This document shows, one piece after another, positions 1 to 9,955 of a stretch of 36,743 nt of DNA. The translations under genes were made by a program, and so were the position numbers. The notes under the pieces were generated by a model. That model had not been told where the DNA came from and did no database searches. It saw only the letters and a program-made list of their open reading frames with translations. Source of the DNA: Caulobacteraceae bacterium (GTDB lineage Bacteria > Pseudomonadota > Alphaproteobacteria > Caulobacterales > Caulobacteraceae); the NCBI GenBank assembly GCA_947476325.1, contig CANJPZ010000022.1:1-36743 (forward strand), written 5' to 3'. The number at the start of each line of letters is the position of its first letter. The stretch's first letter is position 1.

Positions 1-855
1 TACATTGATTGTGACCAGAGCAATCGCTCGCTCATCGTCACCATAAGTATGTCTGATGCTTTCGATATCACCCCATACCAGATTCCATAATTCACCGACG
101 CGAAGCATCGTATTTGCCGCAATCAAAATGCAGTCACGAACAAGTTGTCTTTCGTTTCTTTCATTTACATCAGCGCAGTGCTTCTCAGATACGTAAGTGC
201 GCATAAAACGCACCAGCGCATCGTATTCTTCCAGCGTGAATACACCTCGCCGCTTGACCTCCTCCTTCTGATCTATGTCGAGTTTTCTAAAATAGAACTT
301 CTGAAAGTGCGAGATGAGTTTTTCACGATGAGCGAATGCCATCATGTGATTTATCGTCGATTGTTCGTTTGCAATCGTGATGTCGCGAACGCCAGAAGAT
401 GTTTTCTTGCGGTAATTCGCGTAGTCATGCAGAGACTTTTCATCAAGTTCTGACAACTTCAGGTTATCGCCCTTGTACGCGAGCAAGTGCTTTATCTGAG
501 ACTTGATTGTGACGAGACGACCCGCTGTGATGTTGCCGAGTTCAACATCCTCCTGACGCCAATCGACATATTTGTCAGTGAGTTCTTTGAGATTGATGCC
601 GAATATTTTTCTGCCATTCGAGACATCACTCATGATTTTCAGAACTTCCTCTTCCGCTCTGATGACAGCGGTATCTAAGTCCTTAGTTTTTAGAGTTTTT
701 CGGACGTATTTTGCCTCTGCTGCCACCCACATGCGCAGTTGCCAGAAGTCGCCAGAAGCATCTGTACGAAAGATTTTTGCACGACCGTTTAGAACGTCGT
801 GTTCGTCTGTGTGAAAAGCAGACTTGTTTTTTCGCAAACGCCGCGCTGTTGCCAT
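1..855 (-). CDS. Tyrosine recombinase (phage/island integrase), partial, 3' end beyond the window
   Basis: Reading the minus strand from the ATG at 855 gives 285 uninterrupted codons that run off the left edge. The protein starts MATARRLRKNKSAF. It has a helical SAM-like core-binding region (about residues 90-190, including ITIANEQSTINHMMAFA) and then the start of the catalytic domain, where ANTMLRVGELWNLVWGDIE (about 242-260) matches the box that carries the first catalytic Arg (consensus T-G-L/M-R-x-x-E-L). The later His/Arg and Tyr motifs lie outside the window. The start is set by an in-frame TAA five codons upstream and by AAGGA about 9 nt before the ATG. The gene is AT-rich compared with everything to its right, which suggests recent acquisition. 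It lies 158 bp downstream of guaA on the same strand, a common arrangement for islands integrated at the guaA 3' end. Family assignment is firm; the type of element is unknown. Confidence 0.88.
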   Translation of the reverse strand, partial: MATARRLRKNKSAFHTDEHDVLNGRAKIFRTDASGDFWQLRMWVAAEAKYVRKTLKTKDLDTAVIRAEEEVLKIMSDVSNGRKIFGINLKELTDKYVDWRQEDVELGNITAGRLVTIKSQIKHLLAYKGDNLKLSELDEKSLHDYANYRKKTSSGVRDITIANEQSTINHMMAFAHREKLISHFQKFYFRKLDIDQKEEVKRRGVFTLEEYDALVRFMRTYVSEKHCADVNERNERQLVRDCILIAANTMLRVGELWNLVWGDIESIRHTYGDDERAIALVTINV

Positions 856-1013
856 GCTCGCTTTTCCTTACGATTCATCGTGACCAGCGTTTCTTTGTAG
901 GAAACTTTGCCCAGTGAAACACAAACCGTAAGAAAATCAATGCGTTCTTACAAAGTTGGTAACTACTTTGTAAAATATTAATCGTTATAAATCAATGACT
1001 TAGTGACGATTTA
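856..1013. other. Island/chromosome junction between integrase and guaA, with an inverted repeat
   Basis: This AT-rich stretch separates the recombinase start from the guaA stop. It contains a perfect inverted repeat, TTACAAAG (948-955) and CTTTGTAA (966-973), with a 10-nt spacer, and a third related copy CTTTGTAG at 893-900. Repeated short motifs next to an integrase gene could be integrase arm-type binding sites or an operator; this is inference. The integrase promoter must lie here, but no convincing -35/-10 pair stands out. The guaA 3' end (about 1014-1034) is the likely attachment core; no second copy was seen in the window. Confidence 0.5.
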
Positions 1014-2567
1014 TTATTCCCATTCTATGGTGCCAGGGGGTTTGCTGGTCACGTCGTAAACCACCCGGTTGATGCCCCGCACCTCGTTGATGATCCGCGT
1101 CGCCGTGCGCGCCAACACCGCCCAGGGGAACTCGTAGAAATCGGCCGTCATGCCGTCGGTGCTGGTCACCGCCCGCAAGGCGCACACCTTGTCGTAGGTC
1201 CGCCCGTCGCCCATGACGCCGACCGAGCGCACCGGCAACAGCACGGCGAACGCCTGCCAGATCGCGTCGTAGAGGCCGGCGGCGCGGATTTCCTCCAGAT
1301 AGATGGCGTCGGCCTTTTGCAGGATGGCGACCGCCTCGGGGGTCACTTCGCCGGGGATGCGGATGCCCAGGCCCGGGCCCGGGAACGGGTGGCGCCCCAC
1401 AAAGGCGGGCGGCAGGCCCAACTCTACGCCCAGGGCGCGGACCTCGTCCTTGAACAGGTCGCGAAGGGGTTCGACCAGTTTCAGCTTCATGTGTTCGGGC
1501 AGGCCGCCGACATTGTGGTGGCTCTTGATGACGTGGCTCTTGCCGCCGATGCTCTCGATAACGTCGGGATAGAGGGTGCCCTGGGCCAGGAAGCGGGCGC
1601 CCTCGATCTTGGCGGCCTCGCGGTCAAAAATCTCGACAAAGACCCGGCCGATGGTCTTGCGCTTGGTCTCGGGGTCGGAGACGCCCGCCAGTTGGCCCAG
1701 GAACTGGCTGCCTGCGTCCACGTGGATCAGCGGGATGTTGTAGTGGTCGCGGAACAGGGTCACCACCTGGTCGGCCTCGTTCAGCCGCATCAAGCCGGTG
1801 TCGACGAACACGCAGGTCAACTGCTCGCCGATCGCCTCGTGGATCAGCACCGCGGCGACCGAGGAATCGACCCCGCCCGACAGGCCGCAGATCACCCGCC
1901 CGTCGCCCACCTGCTCGCGGATGCGCGCCACCATCTCGCGGCGGAAATTGGCCATGGTCCAGTCGCTGGTGAAGCCAGCGATCCGGTGGGTGAAGTTCTT
2001 CAGCATCGCCGCCCCGTGCGGGGTGTGGGCGACCTCGGCGTGGAACTGGATGCCGTAAAAGCGCCGGGCTTCATCGGCGATGGCGGCGAAGGGCGAGCCT
2101 TCGGACGTGGCCACCACCTCGAACCCCGGCGGGATGGCCGTGATCTTGTCGCCGTGGCTCATCCACACCTGTTCGCGGTCGCCCAGGCCCTCGAACAGCG
2201 GACTTTGTTTGACCCGGGCGATCTCGGCGCGGCCGAATTCGCGGTCGTGACCGCCCTCGACCTTGCCGCCAAGCTGGTGGCACAGGGTCATCTCGCCATA
2301 GCAGATGCCCAGCACCGGAATACCCATGGCAAACAGCCGTTCGGGCGCCCGAGGGCTGCCCTCCAGATGCGCGCTCTCCGGCCCGCCCGACAGGATCACC
2401 GCCCGGGGCGCGGGATCAAGCGCGGCATCGGCCTTGTCGTAGGGAACCACCTCGCAATAGACCCCGCTCTCGCGCACCCGGCGGGCGATGAGCTGGGTGA
2501 CCTGACTACCGAAATCGATGATCAGCAGGCGTTCGTGCGTGGGGCTGGAGGTCATGGCCGGGGCCAT
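1014..2567 (-). CDS. guaA: GMP synthase (glutamine-hydrolysing)
   Basis: GuaA converts XMP to GMP using ATP and glutamine in the cytosol, the last step of de novo GMP synthesis. The protein has 517 residues, the usual length. The N-terminal class I glutamine amidotransferase domain has the nucleophile Cys89 in GICYG and His176/Glu178 in FHAEV (many homologues have FHPEV). The ATP-pyrophosphatase domain has the P-loop GLSGGVDSS (228-236), and the C-terminal dimerisation domain contains [11 protein letters not shown] and ends in GTIEWE. The chosen ATG at 2567 has GGGAG about 9 nt upstream; a second ATG at 2555 is possible. The gene is complete, so an element integrated at its 3' end would have regenerated the end of the coding sequence. 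Its partner guaB lies further along the same strand but in a separate unit. Confidence 0.97.
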   Translation of the reverse strand: MAPAMTSSPTHERLLIIDFGSQVTQLIARRVRESGVYCEVVPYDKADAALDPAPRAVILSGGPESAHLEGSPRAPERLFAMGIPVLGICYGEMTLCHQLGGKVEGGHDREFGRAEIARVKQSPLFEGLGDREQVWMSHGDKITAIPPGFEVVATSEGSPFAAIADEARRFYGIQFHAEVAHTPHGAAMLKNFTHRIAGFTSDWTMANFRREMVARIREQVGDGRVICGLSGGVDSSVAAVLIHEAIGEQLTCVFVDTGLMRLNEADQVVTLFRDHYNIPLIHVDAGSQFLGQLAGVSDPETKRKTIGRVFVEIFDREAAKIEGARFLAQGTLYPDVIESIGGKSHVIKSHHNVGGLPEHMKLKLVEPLRDLFKDEVRALGVELGLPPAFVGRHPFPGPGLGIRIPGEVTPEAVAILQKADAIYLEEIRAAGLYDAIWQAFAVLLPVRSVGVMGDGRTYDKVCALRAVTSTDGMTADFYEFPWAVLARTATRIINEVRGINRVVYDVTSKPPGTIEWE

Positions 2568-2610
2568 AACCTGAATCTCCCGTTCGCTCCAGCGGCGGTG
2601 GACCTAGAAA

Positions 2611-2836
2611 GTAAGGTTGCTTACGCGGCGCGCCCCAGTGGGCGCGCAAGAACACGAAGGGGGCACAAAGGTCACAAAGGGACAGCGTTATCGCGGCAAA
2701 GCCGCAGTCAGCTCAGGATTTCGAGCGCCGGCTTCGCCGGCAAGGCACAGCGCGAAGCGCCTTCGTGTCCTTCGAGCCCCCTTTGTGAACTTGCGCGCCT
2801 GAAAGGCGCGCCGCTTAAGCAATCTTGCTGGCTTAC
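2611..2836. repeat. Large imperfect palindromic intergenic element
   Basis: The space between rsmB and guaA is nearly filled by an inverted repeat. The left arm (about 2616-2680) and the reverse complement of the right arm (about 2760-2828) match along roughly 65 bp with scattered mismatches, sharing GCGGCGCGCC, GGCGCGCAAG and AAGGGGGC. GTAAG at 2611 and CTTAC at 2832 mark the outer ends, with an 8-bp length difference near the right end. Each arm contains its own GCGCGCC/GGCGCGC hairpin. The centre holds two more small hairpins (GCGGC-AAA-GCCGC near 2693 and GCCGGC-TTC-GCCGGC near 2727). It has no coding capacity worth calling. It looks like a MITE- or REP-type element; whether it is multicopy cannot be judged here. 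Confidence 0.75.
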
Positions 2837-2840
2837 TTGC

Positions 2841-4076
2841 TCACTTTCCACGCTCGATCACCGCCGCGAAGAACCCGTCTGTGCCGTCTTTCAACGGGGT
2901 CAGGCGCACCATGTCCCCGCGCCAGCTGAACCCCGGATGCCGCGCGAAGAAGGCTTCAACCCGGTCCTCGTCCTCTTCGGCCAGCAGCGAGCAGGTGACA
3001 TAGACAATCCGCCCGCCCGGCTTCACCAGTCCCGCCGCCTGATCCAGCACCCCGTCCTGCTCGGCCATGCGCCGTTGCAAGGTGTCGGGCTTGAGTTTCC
3101 ACTTGGTGTCGGGATGCCGGCGCCACACGCCCGAGCCGGTGCAGGGCGCATCGACGAACACCAGGTCCATGGCACCGGCCAGGTCCTTCAGGGGATCCTT
3201 GTCCAGCGGCGTGCGGACATCGAGGTTCGTCACCCCGGCCCGCTCCGCCCGGGGAATGATGTCGCGCATGCGGCGCGGGTCGGCATCGAAGGCATAGAGC
3301 TTGCCGGTGTTGTTCATTATGGCCGCGAGGGCCAGCGTCTTGCCGCCACCTCCCGCGCACAGGTCCAGCACCTTCTTGCCCGCGATATCGCCCGCCATGC
3401 TGGCGGCGATCTGCGATCCGGCGTCCTGAACCTCAAACATTCCCCGGGCAAAGGCTGGATGGGCCTCGACGGGTGCGACCCGCAGGTCCGCCGTCGGCGC
3501 ATCGATGCGCAGGGTGGTGGCCAGCCGGCCGGCCGGGTGCGGGGCCATGGCCTCCAGCGCCGCCAACACCTCGTCGGGCGTGGCCTTCAGCGTATTGACC
3601 CGCAGATCGACCGGCGCGCGCGTGGTCAGGGCGGCCATCTCGCCCGCGCGGGCCTCGCCGAAGGTGCGGGCCAGCGAGGCGTCCAGCCAGTCAGGATAGT
3701 CGCCGCGCACCGGAGCGGGCGCGTTCGCAAGGTCGCGCGGCTTGATCAGCCGTTCCATCTCGTCGCGGCCCAGCGGGCCCGGTCCGTGGGGCGCATCGCC
3801 ACAGGCTTCGCTGATCCGGTCAACAGACCAGCCCCACTCGAACCGCAGCGCGCCCAGGCAGGCGGCGCGGACGGACTCATCGCCCATCCGCCAGGCCAGC
3901 GAGCGCCGCTTGCGCAGCACGTCCAGCACCAGACCGGAAATCCAGGCGCGATCACCCGATCCGGCGAACCGGTGGGTCTTGCCCCACTCCTGCACGACGA
4001 GATTGGCCGGCCGGCGCCGGGCCTCGACTTCGCCCAATATCTCGGCGGCCGCGGATATTCGGCCGCCGTCCTTCAC
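2841..4076 (-). CDS. rsmB: RsmB/NOP-family rRNA (cytosine-C5) methyltransferase
   Basis: This 411-residue SAM-dependent RNA m5C methyltransferase is most similar in layout to RsmB, which methylates 16S rRNA. An N-terminal NusB-like helical region (about 1-110) precedes the Rossmann catalytic domain. Motif I is VLDLCAGGGGKT (236-247). Motif IV is VDAPCTGSGVWRRHPDTKW with Cys312. Motif VI is YVTCSLL with Cys362, the expected catalytic Cys. The GTG start at 4076 overlaps the stop of the upstream MAPEG gene (bases 4073-4076), suggesting translational coupling. The exact target base is inferred from the family. Confidence 0.9.
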   Translation of the reverse strand: MKDGGRISAAAEILGEVEARRRPANLVVQEWGKTHRFAGSGDRAWISGLVLDVLRKRRSLAWRMGDESVRAACLGALRFEWGWSVDRISEACGDAPHGPGPLGRDEMERLIKPRDLANAPAPVRGDYPDWLDASLARTFGEARAGEMAALTTRAPVDLRVNTLKATPDEVLAALEAMAPHPAGRLATTLRIDAPTADLRVAPVEAHPAFARGMFEVQDAGSQIAASMAGDIAGKKVLDLCAGGGGKTLALAAIMNNTGKLYAFDADPRRMRDIIPRAERAGVTNLDVRTPLDKDPLKDLAGAMDLVFVDAPCTGSGVWRRHPDTKWKLKPDTLQRRMAEQDGVLDQAAGLVKPGGRIVYVTCSLLAEEDEDRVEAFFARHPGFSWRGDMVRLTPLKDGTDGFFAAVIERGK

Positions 4077-4462
4077 TGTGCGATCGCGATCAGGACCAGA
4101 ACGATCCCGAGCAGGGCAACGCTCCAGGCGACGGTGCGCACTACGGGAATGCCGAATGCATAGAGCGGCACATAGAGGATCCGGCCCGCCAGATAGAGCA
4201 CCGCGCCCAGCTGGGTCAGGTCGCCCAGCTTGCCGGCCAGATAGGCCACCAGCACGACGGCGACAAACACCGGAAAGGTCTCGAAGAAATTGATGCTCGC
4301 CCGCTCGATACGCGCGGCCACGCCGGACAGCGGCTTGGCGTCATCGCGCGGCCCCATGTCCCACTTCAGGCCCCGCTGCGGCAAGCCGGCGACCACAACC
4401 ATGACAATCTGCAACAGTCCAAGGATCGCCGCCGAAGCAACGATACAAAGTTCGATCTGCAT
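4073..4462 (-). CDS. MAPEG-family integral membrane protein
   Basis: The protein has 129 residues, and hydrophobic segments near 5-25, 60-80, 82-102 and 108-127 predict four membrane helices. The stretch ARIERASINFFETFPVF (about 50-66) and the YVPLYAFGIPVVR segment near the third helix are typical of the MAPEG family (microsomal glutathione transferase-like proteins and relatives). Bacterial members are mostly uncharacterised, so no substrate is proposed. A clear Shine-Dalgarno GGGGAGG lies 6-7 nt before the ATG at 4462. Its stop overlaps the rsmB start, so the two form one transcription unit. Confidence 0.85.
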   Translation of the reverse strand: MQIELCIVASAAILGLLQIVMVVVAGLPQRGLKWDMGPRDDAKPLSGVAARIERASINFFETFPVFVAVVLVAYLAGKLGDLTQLGAVLYLAGRILYVPLYAFGIPVVRTVAWSVALLGIVLVLIAIAQ

Positions 4463-4580
4463 AATTCGCCTCCCCTTTTTGGTGCGCTACCGCTCGCCTT
4501 TCGGCTCGCGGCTTGAGCGCGTCATTTTGGTTGTCGCGCCTTCGATAAGCGATCGGTGTGCCGTTCGCCCAAAAAGCGCG

Positions 4581-6071
<1,491 letters not shown>

Positions 6072-6145
6072 TCAGGGCAACGGGGGCGAAAGTCAATCGC
6101 GGCGAGCCTGCGGCGGCAAATAAACCCGCCTCGAAACCATTGTAC

Positions 6146-6172
6146 GGGGCAAGGGCCAGGGCCTTGCTCCCC
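6146..6172. other. Stem-loop in the divergent guaB / TPR-gene spacer
   Basis: GGGGCAAGG and CCTTGCTCCCC form an imperfect inverted repeat around a short GCCAG-containing loop, and a second small palindrome (GGCGCC-ATTGAA-GGCGCC) follows near 6189-6206. The 207-bp spacer must contain the guaB promoter (minus strand) and the promoter of the TPR gene (plus strand). The hairpins could be regulatory or structural; nothing matches a riboswitch that I recognise. Confidence 0.35.
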
Positions 6173-6251
6173 GTTCTGTGTCTATGAGGCGCCATTGAAG
6201 GCGCCCGGGCCATGCACTAGATTCAAGACTAGCGAGAAGGAGATGCCCCCA

Positions 6252-7100
6252 ATGCAGTTCCGGTGGGCCCTGAGTGTTTTCCCGGCGTTGGCGATCGTCT
6301 GCGCAACGGGTGCGTCGCCGGCCATGGCGCAGTCTATCGAAGAGCAGTGGAAGACCTGCGACAACTGGACGGGCGATGCCGCGCCCGCTGAGGTAGTCCG
6401 CAGTTGCACCGCCGTTCTGGCTGACGGCAAGGGTACGGCCCAGACCCGCGCCGGCGCGTTCCACAACCGTGGCGCGGCCTATCGCCTGCAGGGCGACCTG
6501 GTGCGCGCCATCACCGACTACAACGAAGCCATCCGCCTCAACCCATCGGATGTCGATACCTTCTACATCCGGGGAAACGCCTTCGCGGCCCAGCGCGATT
6601 ATGATCACGCGATCGCCGACTACAGTTCGGCGATCCGGCTCGACGCCGGGTTCGCGCCCGCCTACAACAACCGCGGCGGCGCCTACCACATGAAGCGCGA
6701 TTTCACCCACGCCATCGCCGACTTCGATGAGGCGATAAAGCTGAATCCGGACTATGCCTCGGCCTTCTCCAACCGTTGCCGGGCGCGGGCGCTGTCGGGC
6801 GACCAGCTCGATAAAGCAAGGGCCGATTGCAGCAAGTCGCTGGAACTGAGGCCTGATGATGCGTCCACCCTGGACACCCGCGGCCTGGTGCATCTGAGAG
6901 ACATGAATTTCGCGGCCGCGTTCGATGACTATGACGCGGCCTACAAGCTGAACGCCATGCAGTTCGGCTCGCTTTACGGCCGCGGTGTCGCCCAGTTGCG
7001 CATGGGCCGGGCCGAGGCAGGACGCGCCGATATCTCACTCGCCATGGCGAGCGATCCGTCCGTCGCCTCGATGTTCGAGCAGTCCGGCGTCAGGCCTTGA
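6252..7100 (+). CDS. Exported tetratricopeptide-repeat protein
   Basis: The start is decided by the ribosome-binding site: AAGGAG abuts the ATG at 6243 but lies at ideal distance (9 nt) from the ATG at 6252. That gives a 282-residue protein with a clean signal peptide (MQFRWALSVFPALAIV..., predicted cut after AMA, residue 26). From about residue 67 onward there are some six TPR units, for example AFHNRGAAYRLQGDLVRAI, TFYIRGNAFAAQRDYDHAI and AYNNRGGAYHMKRDFTHAI. Cys36 and Cys52 in the mature N-terminus could form a disulfide. TPR arrays bind proteins or peptides, and the location is probably periplasmic. No specific partner can be named. It is divergent from guaB and converges on the broken DUF2807 gene. 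Confidence 0.88.
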   Translation: MQFRWALSVFPALAIVCATGASPAMAQSIEEQWKTCDNWTGDAAPAEVVRSCTAVLADGKGTAQTRAGAFHNRGAAYRLQGDLVRAITDYNEAIRLNPSDVDTFYIRGNAFAAQRDYDHAIADYSSAIRLDAGFAPAYNNRGGAYHMKRDFTHAIADFDEAIKLNPDYASAFSNRCRARALSGDQLDKARADCSKSLELRPDDASTLDTRGLVHLRDMNFAAAFDDYDAAYKLNAMQFGSLYGRGVAQLRMGRAEAGRADISLAMASDPSVASMFEQSGVRP

Positions 7101-7106
7101 CGGGGC

Positions 7107-7853
7107 CTACATCCGGTTGACGGAGGCGTGGTCCGAGGCGCTTTTCTGAAGGCTGGCGGGCTGACCGTAAACGTCGATGTCGGCATGCGAGCTGGCGCGG
7201 CCATCCGCCTGCCGGCTGGCCCAGGCGCCGACCTCGGCATGATCCCTGGCCTCGATGCGGGCGATCTCGCACTTGAGGTCCTTGCCGTCGACGCTGGCGT
7301 GGGACGATGCCGACACGTCAATCGAGGCGCAGCGTCCCGAAAGCTGAAAACCCGCATGATCGTTGGCCCTGACAGTTAGACTGCCTGTCGCAATTGACCC
7401 CGAGATGTCGGCGTGACTGCGAACGTCAAGCGTTAGGCTGGTGGCCGAGAAGGATCCCCTGACGTCCGCGTGGTCGCTGGCTGTGATCGTCAGGACCTAG
7501 GCGGACACGACGCCGCTGAGGTCCGCGTGCGACGCTACATTGATCTGGGTATAGGCCGACGCTGTCACAGTGACGGTATACTGCGGCGCCTCCCAGTACC
7601 AGCCCCAGTTCAGGTTCGGCCGGCGCGCTGCGAACAGGGGGCCGTCGCGCACCCCGAGTTCCAGATAGTTGAACCGGCCGGAGGGTTCGCTGACCTGGAC
7701 CGAGAACGGTCCCTGTTTGAGGACAACCGTGACATAGCTGGACGCCGAGACCTTGTCGAAACCGGAAAGATTGTAGGAATTGGTCGCCGCCAGGGCCGGC
7801 CCGACAGACAGGCCGGCGGCAAGCCGGATCGCCAGGGGGATTGCGCGTTTCAT
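7107..7853 (-). pseudogene. DUF2807 (head-GIN domain) exported protein gene interrupted by an in-frame TAG
   Basis: From the ATG at 7853 (GGGGAG a few nt upstream) the frame encodes MKRAIPLAIRLAAGLSVG..., a signal peptide ending ALA, and then NLSGFDKVSASSYVTVVLKQ, the start of the DUF2807 fold. A TAG at 7497-7499 follows SGVVSA. The same frame continues without any gap for 129 codons (VLTITASDHADVRGSFSA ... SASDHASVNRM) to the TAG at 7107. The downstream part carries the family's characteristic repeated S/D-H-A-D/S strand motif, so it belongs to the same gene. One base change (for example CAG to TAG) explains the break. The intact product would have about 248 residues and form a beta-helix in the periplasm or at the surface. 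The family's function is unknown. Either a recent nonsense mutation or a sequence error is possible. Confidence 0.8.
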
Positions 7854-7951
7854 GATCTCCCCGGTCTGGGGCGAGCCTCGCGCCGCCACTTACAGAGTTT
7901 GAGGCCGCCAGAACACCAGATGGATGCAACCGGCCGCCGGGCCTCGCCAGA

Positions 7952-8665
7952 TCAGGCACCGGCGCGACCCCGGAAGCCTGTCGCGACCAGATAAACCTCT
8001 GAACTCTCGGACCGGCTGGCCTTGGGTTTGACCTGTTTGACCTCGACGAAATTGGCCTTCAGACGGGCGATCACTTCGGCCAGTTCGCCGCCCTGGAAAG
8101 CCTTGGTGACAAAGGCCCCGCCGGGCTTGAGCTGAGCTATGGCGAAGTCGGCCGCCGCTTCGATCAAACCGACAATACGCAGGTGGTCGGTCATTCTATG
8201 GCCGGTTGTGTTAGGCGCCATGTCCGACAAAACCAGATCCGGCGGTCCGCCAAGAAGATCGATGAGGTGCGGACCACAGGCCGGATCGGTGAAGTCCATG
8301 ATGATCATTTCGGACGGCGGCAGCGGATCGACGGGCAAAAGATCGACCCCCACCACCCTGCCCGCCCCACGCTGGACAGCGATCTGCACCCAGCCACCGG
8401 GCGCGCAGCCCAAGTCAATCACCCGCCCACCCTGGCGGATCAGCCCGAAACGATCGTCCATCTCGGACAACTTGAACGCCGCGCGCGAGCGGTAACCCTT
8501 GGCGCGCGCCTCAGCGGCGAAGGGGTCGTTGATCTGGCGCTCCAGCCAAGCCTGTTGGGAGCCCGTGCGGCCCCGCGCGGTCTTCAGGCGCGCCGGTTTG
8601 GCGCGGGTCTGGCCGCCGCCGGGCGGGCGGACCATGCGTTTTCGTGGTGGTTCTTCGTCGGTCAT
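7952..8665 (-). CDS. rlmE: 23S rRNA (uridine-2'-O-)methyltransferase RlmE (FtsJ/RrmJ)
   Basis: RlmE 2'-O-methylates the conserved U2552-equivalent of 23S rRNA late in 50S assembly. The 237-residue protein has a basic, disordered N-terminus (about 1-35). The Rossmann methyltransferase follows, with SAM motif VIDLGCAPGGW (82-92). The catalytic K-D-K-E tetrad is complete: Lys65 (SRAAFK), Asp148 (LSDMAPN), Lys188 (VTKAFQGG) and Glu223 (SSEVYLVA). Its ATG overlaps the stop of the upstream Ppx/GppA gene by 4 bases (8662-8665), so the two are one operon. Confidence 0.95.
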   Translation of the reverse strand: MTDEEPPRKRMVRPPGGGQTRAKPARLKTARGRTGSQQAWLERQINDPFAAEARAKGYRSRAAFKLSEMDDRFGLIRQGGRVIDLGCAPGGWVQIAVQRGAGRVVGVDLLPVDPLPPSEMIIMDFTDPACGPHLIDLLGGPPDLVLSDMAPNTTGHRMTDHLRIVGLIEAAADFAIAQLKPGGAFVTKAFQGGELAEVIARLKANFVEVKQVKPKASRSESSEVYLVATGFRGRAGA

Positions 8666-9804
8666 GCGGGTTTGGCCGGACTGGGCGTGCCGCCGCGCCG
8701 CCGCCGCCGTTTGCGCCGGCGTGGCGGGCTGGCCATTAGCGAGAGCAGCAGACCTTCACGCAGTCCGCGGTCGGCAACACGAGCCCGGGCGCAGGGCCAG
8801 GATTCCTGCACCGCGCGCAGGATCGCCGCGCCCGCCAAGACCAGATCAGCACGATCTGGGCCGATGCAAGGCTGGGCCGCGCGCTCGCGGGGGTTCATGG
8901 CCAAGAGTCGTTCCGTCACGGCCGCACAGTCGGCGTCGGTCAGCCACAGGCCATCCACGCGAGCGCGGTCGTATCGCCGAAGCCCCAGATGCAGGCCGGC
9001 CAGGCTGGTGATGGCGCCGGACGTGCCAACAAGCTGAGTGCGGCCGCCCGCGAACACCGGCCGCAGCTTTTCCGCGTGGGGAAAGGCGGCAATACGATCG
9101 GAAACGTCGGCGACCATGTTGCGGAACCAGCCTTGCGGGTCCTCGCCCGTCTCGGGAAAGCGTTCGGCCAGGCTGACGACGCCCACCGGCATCGACAGCC
9201 AGGCTCGGATCGGCAGACGGTGGGGTTCAAACCGCTCCGTTTGCCCTTCCAGGCCGTTGTCGGTCAGATCAACCCATGACAGTTCGGTCGAGCCGCCGCC
9301 GACGTCGATGACCAGGGCCGCGTCGGCGCCTTCACGGTCAAACAGGTTGAGACAACCGGCAACCGACAACTGGGCTTCCTGTTTGGGCGTAATGATTTCC
9401 AGCACAAGACCCGTCTCTTCGCGCACTCGACCCAAAAAATGGGCGCCGTTCAGCGCTGAGCGGCAGGCCTGGGTTGCCACAGCGCGCAGGCCTGCGACAT
9501 TGCGGCGCTTGATGCGCTCGGAACAGACCTTGAGAGCGGTCAGAGCGCGCTCCATGGCCGGCTCCTGCAGATGGCAATCAGCCGTCATGCCTTCGCCCAG
9601 GCGGACAATGCGCGAATAGGCCTCGACAATCCGGAACCCGTCGGCCGCCGGGGTGGCGATCAACAGGCGGCAATTGTTCGTGCCAAGATCCAGCGCCGCA
9701 TAAAGAGGCGGCGCCTCGCCTCGCCGGCGATCGCGACCTCCGCGATTGCGGGCGCCGTCGCGACCATCCTGGCGGGCGCCGAATGACTGGGGCGCCTCAG
9801 ACAT
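8662..9804 (-). CDS. Ppx/GppA-family phosphatase (exopolyphosphatase or pppGpp phosphatase)
   Basis: This 380-residue member of the ASKHA fold hydrolyses terminal phosphates of polyphosphate and/or pppGpp. Visible motifs are phosphate-1 YAALDLGTNNCRLLI (about 35-49), a LGEGM loop, phosphate-2 ALVIDVGGGSTELSW and GTSGAITSLAGLHLGL near residue 250. The length is that of the short, single-module family members. Both ends are arginine-rich (RNRGGRDRRRGE at about 19-30 and PRRRKRRRRRGG near the C-terminus), suggesting nucleic-acid, ribosome or polyanion contact. I chose the ATG at 9804 (GGAAAG upstream); a GTG at 9813 would add three residues. The sequence does not distinguish Ppx from GppA. It is operonic with rlmE. 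Confidence 0.9.
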   Translation of the reverse strand: MSEAPQSFGARQDGRDGARNRGGRDRRRGEAPPLYAALDLGTNNCRLLIATPAADGFRIVEAYSRIVRLGEGMTADCHLQEPAMERALTALKVCSERIKRRNVAGLRAVATQACRSALNGAHFLGRVREETGLVLEIITPKQEAQLSVAGCLNLFDREGADAALVIDVGGGSTELSWVDLTDNGLEGQTERFEPHRLPIRAWLSMPVGVVSLAERFPETGEDPQGWFRNMVADVSDRIAAFPHAEKLRPVFAGGRTQLVGTSGAITSLAGLHLGLRRYDRARVDGLWLTDADCAAVTERLLAMNPRERAAQPCIGPDRADLVLAGAAILRAVQESWPCARARVADRGLREGLLLSLMASPPRRRKRRRRRGGTPSPAKPA

Positions 9805-9955
9805 AGAACTCACTTTCCAAAGTCCGGAAGAACCGGGCTCGTTTCAAGATTGACCTTAGCACCGGATTCGCCGACTGGAAGCCGCCCTCTTGCGTGGCGA
9901 GCGGGTGATATTACGTTCACCTTCCAGTCAGCCGCGGTGTGTTAGCCTCACTCTC

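Noticed and set aside
145-917. Several short plus-strand open frames
   Set aside because: They are antisense to the minus-strand recombinase, which has continuous homology-like motifs over 285 codons.
1317-4163. 948-codon plus-strand open frame opposite guaA and rsmB
   Set aside because: It is antisense to two well-supported genes, and its translation has no recognisable domain. Long antisense frames arise from the codon bias of G+C-rich genes.
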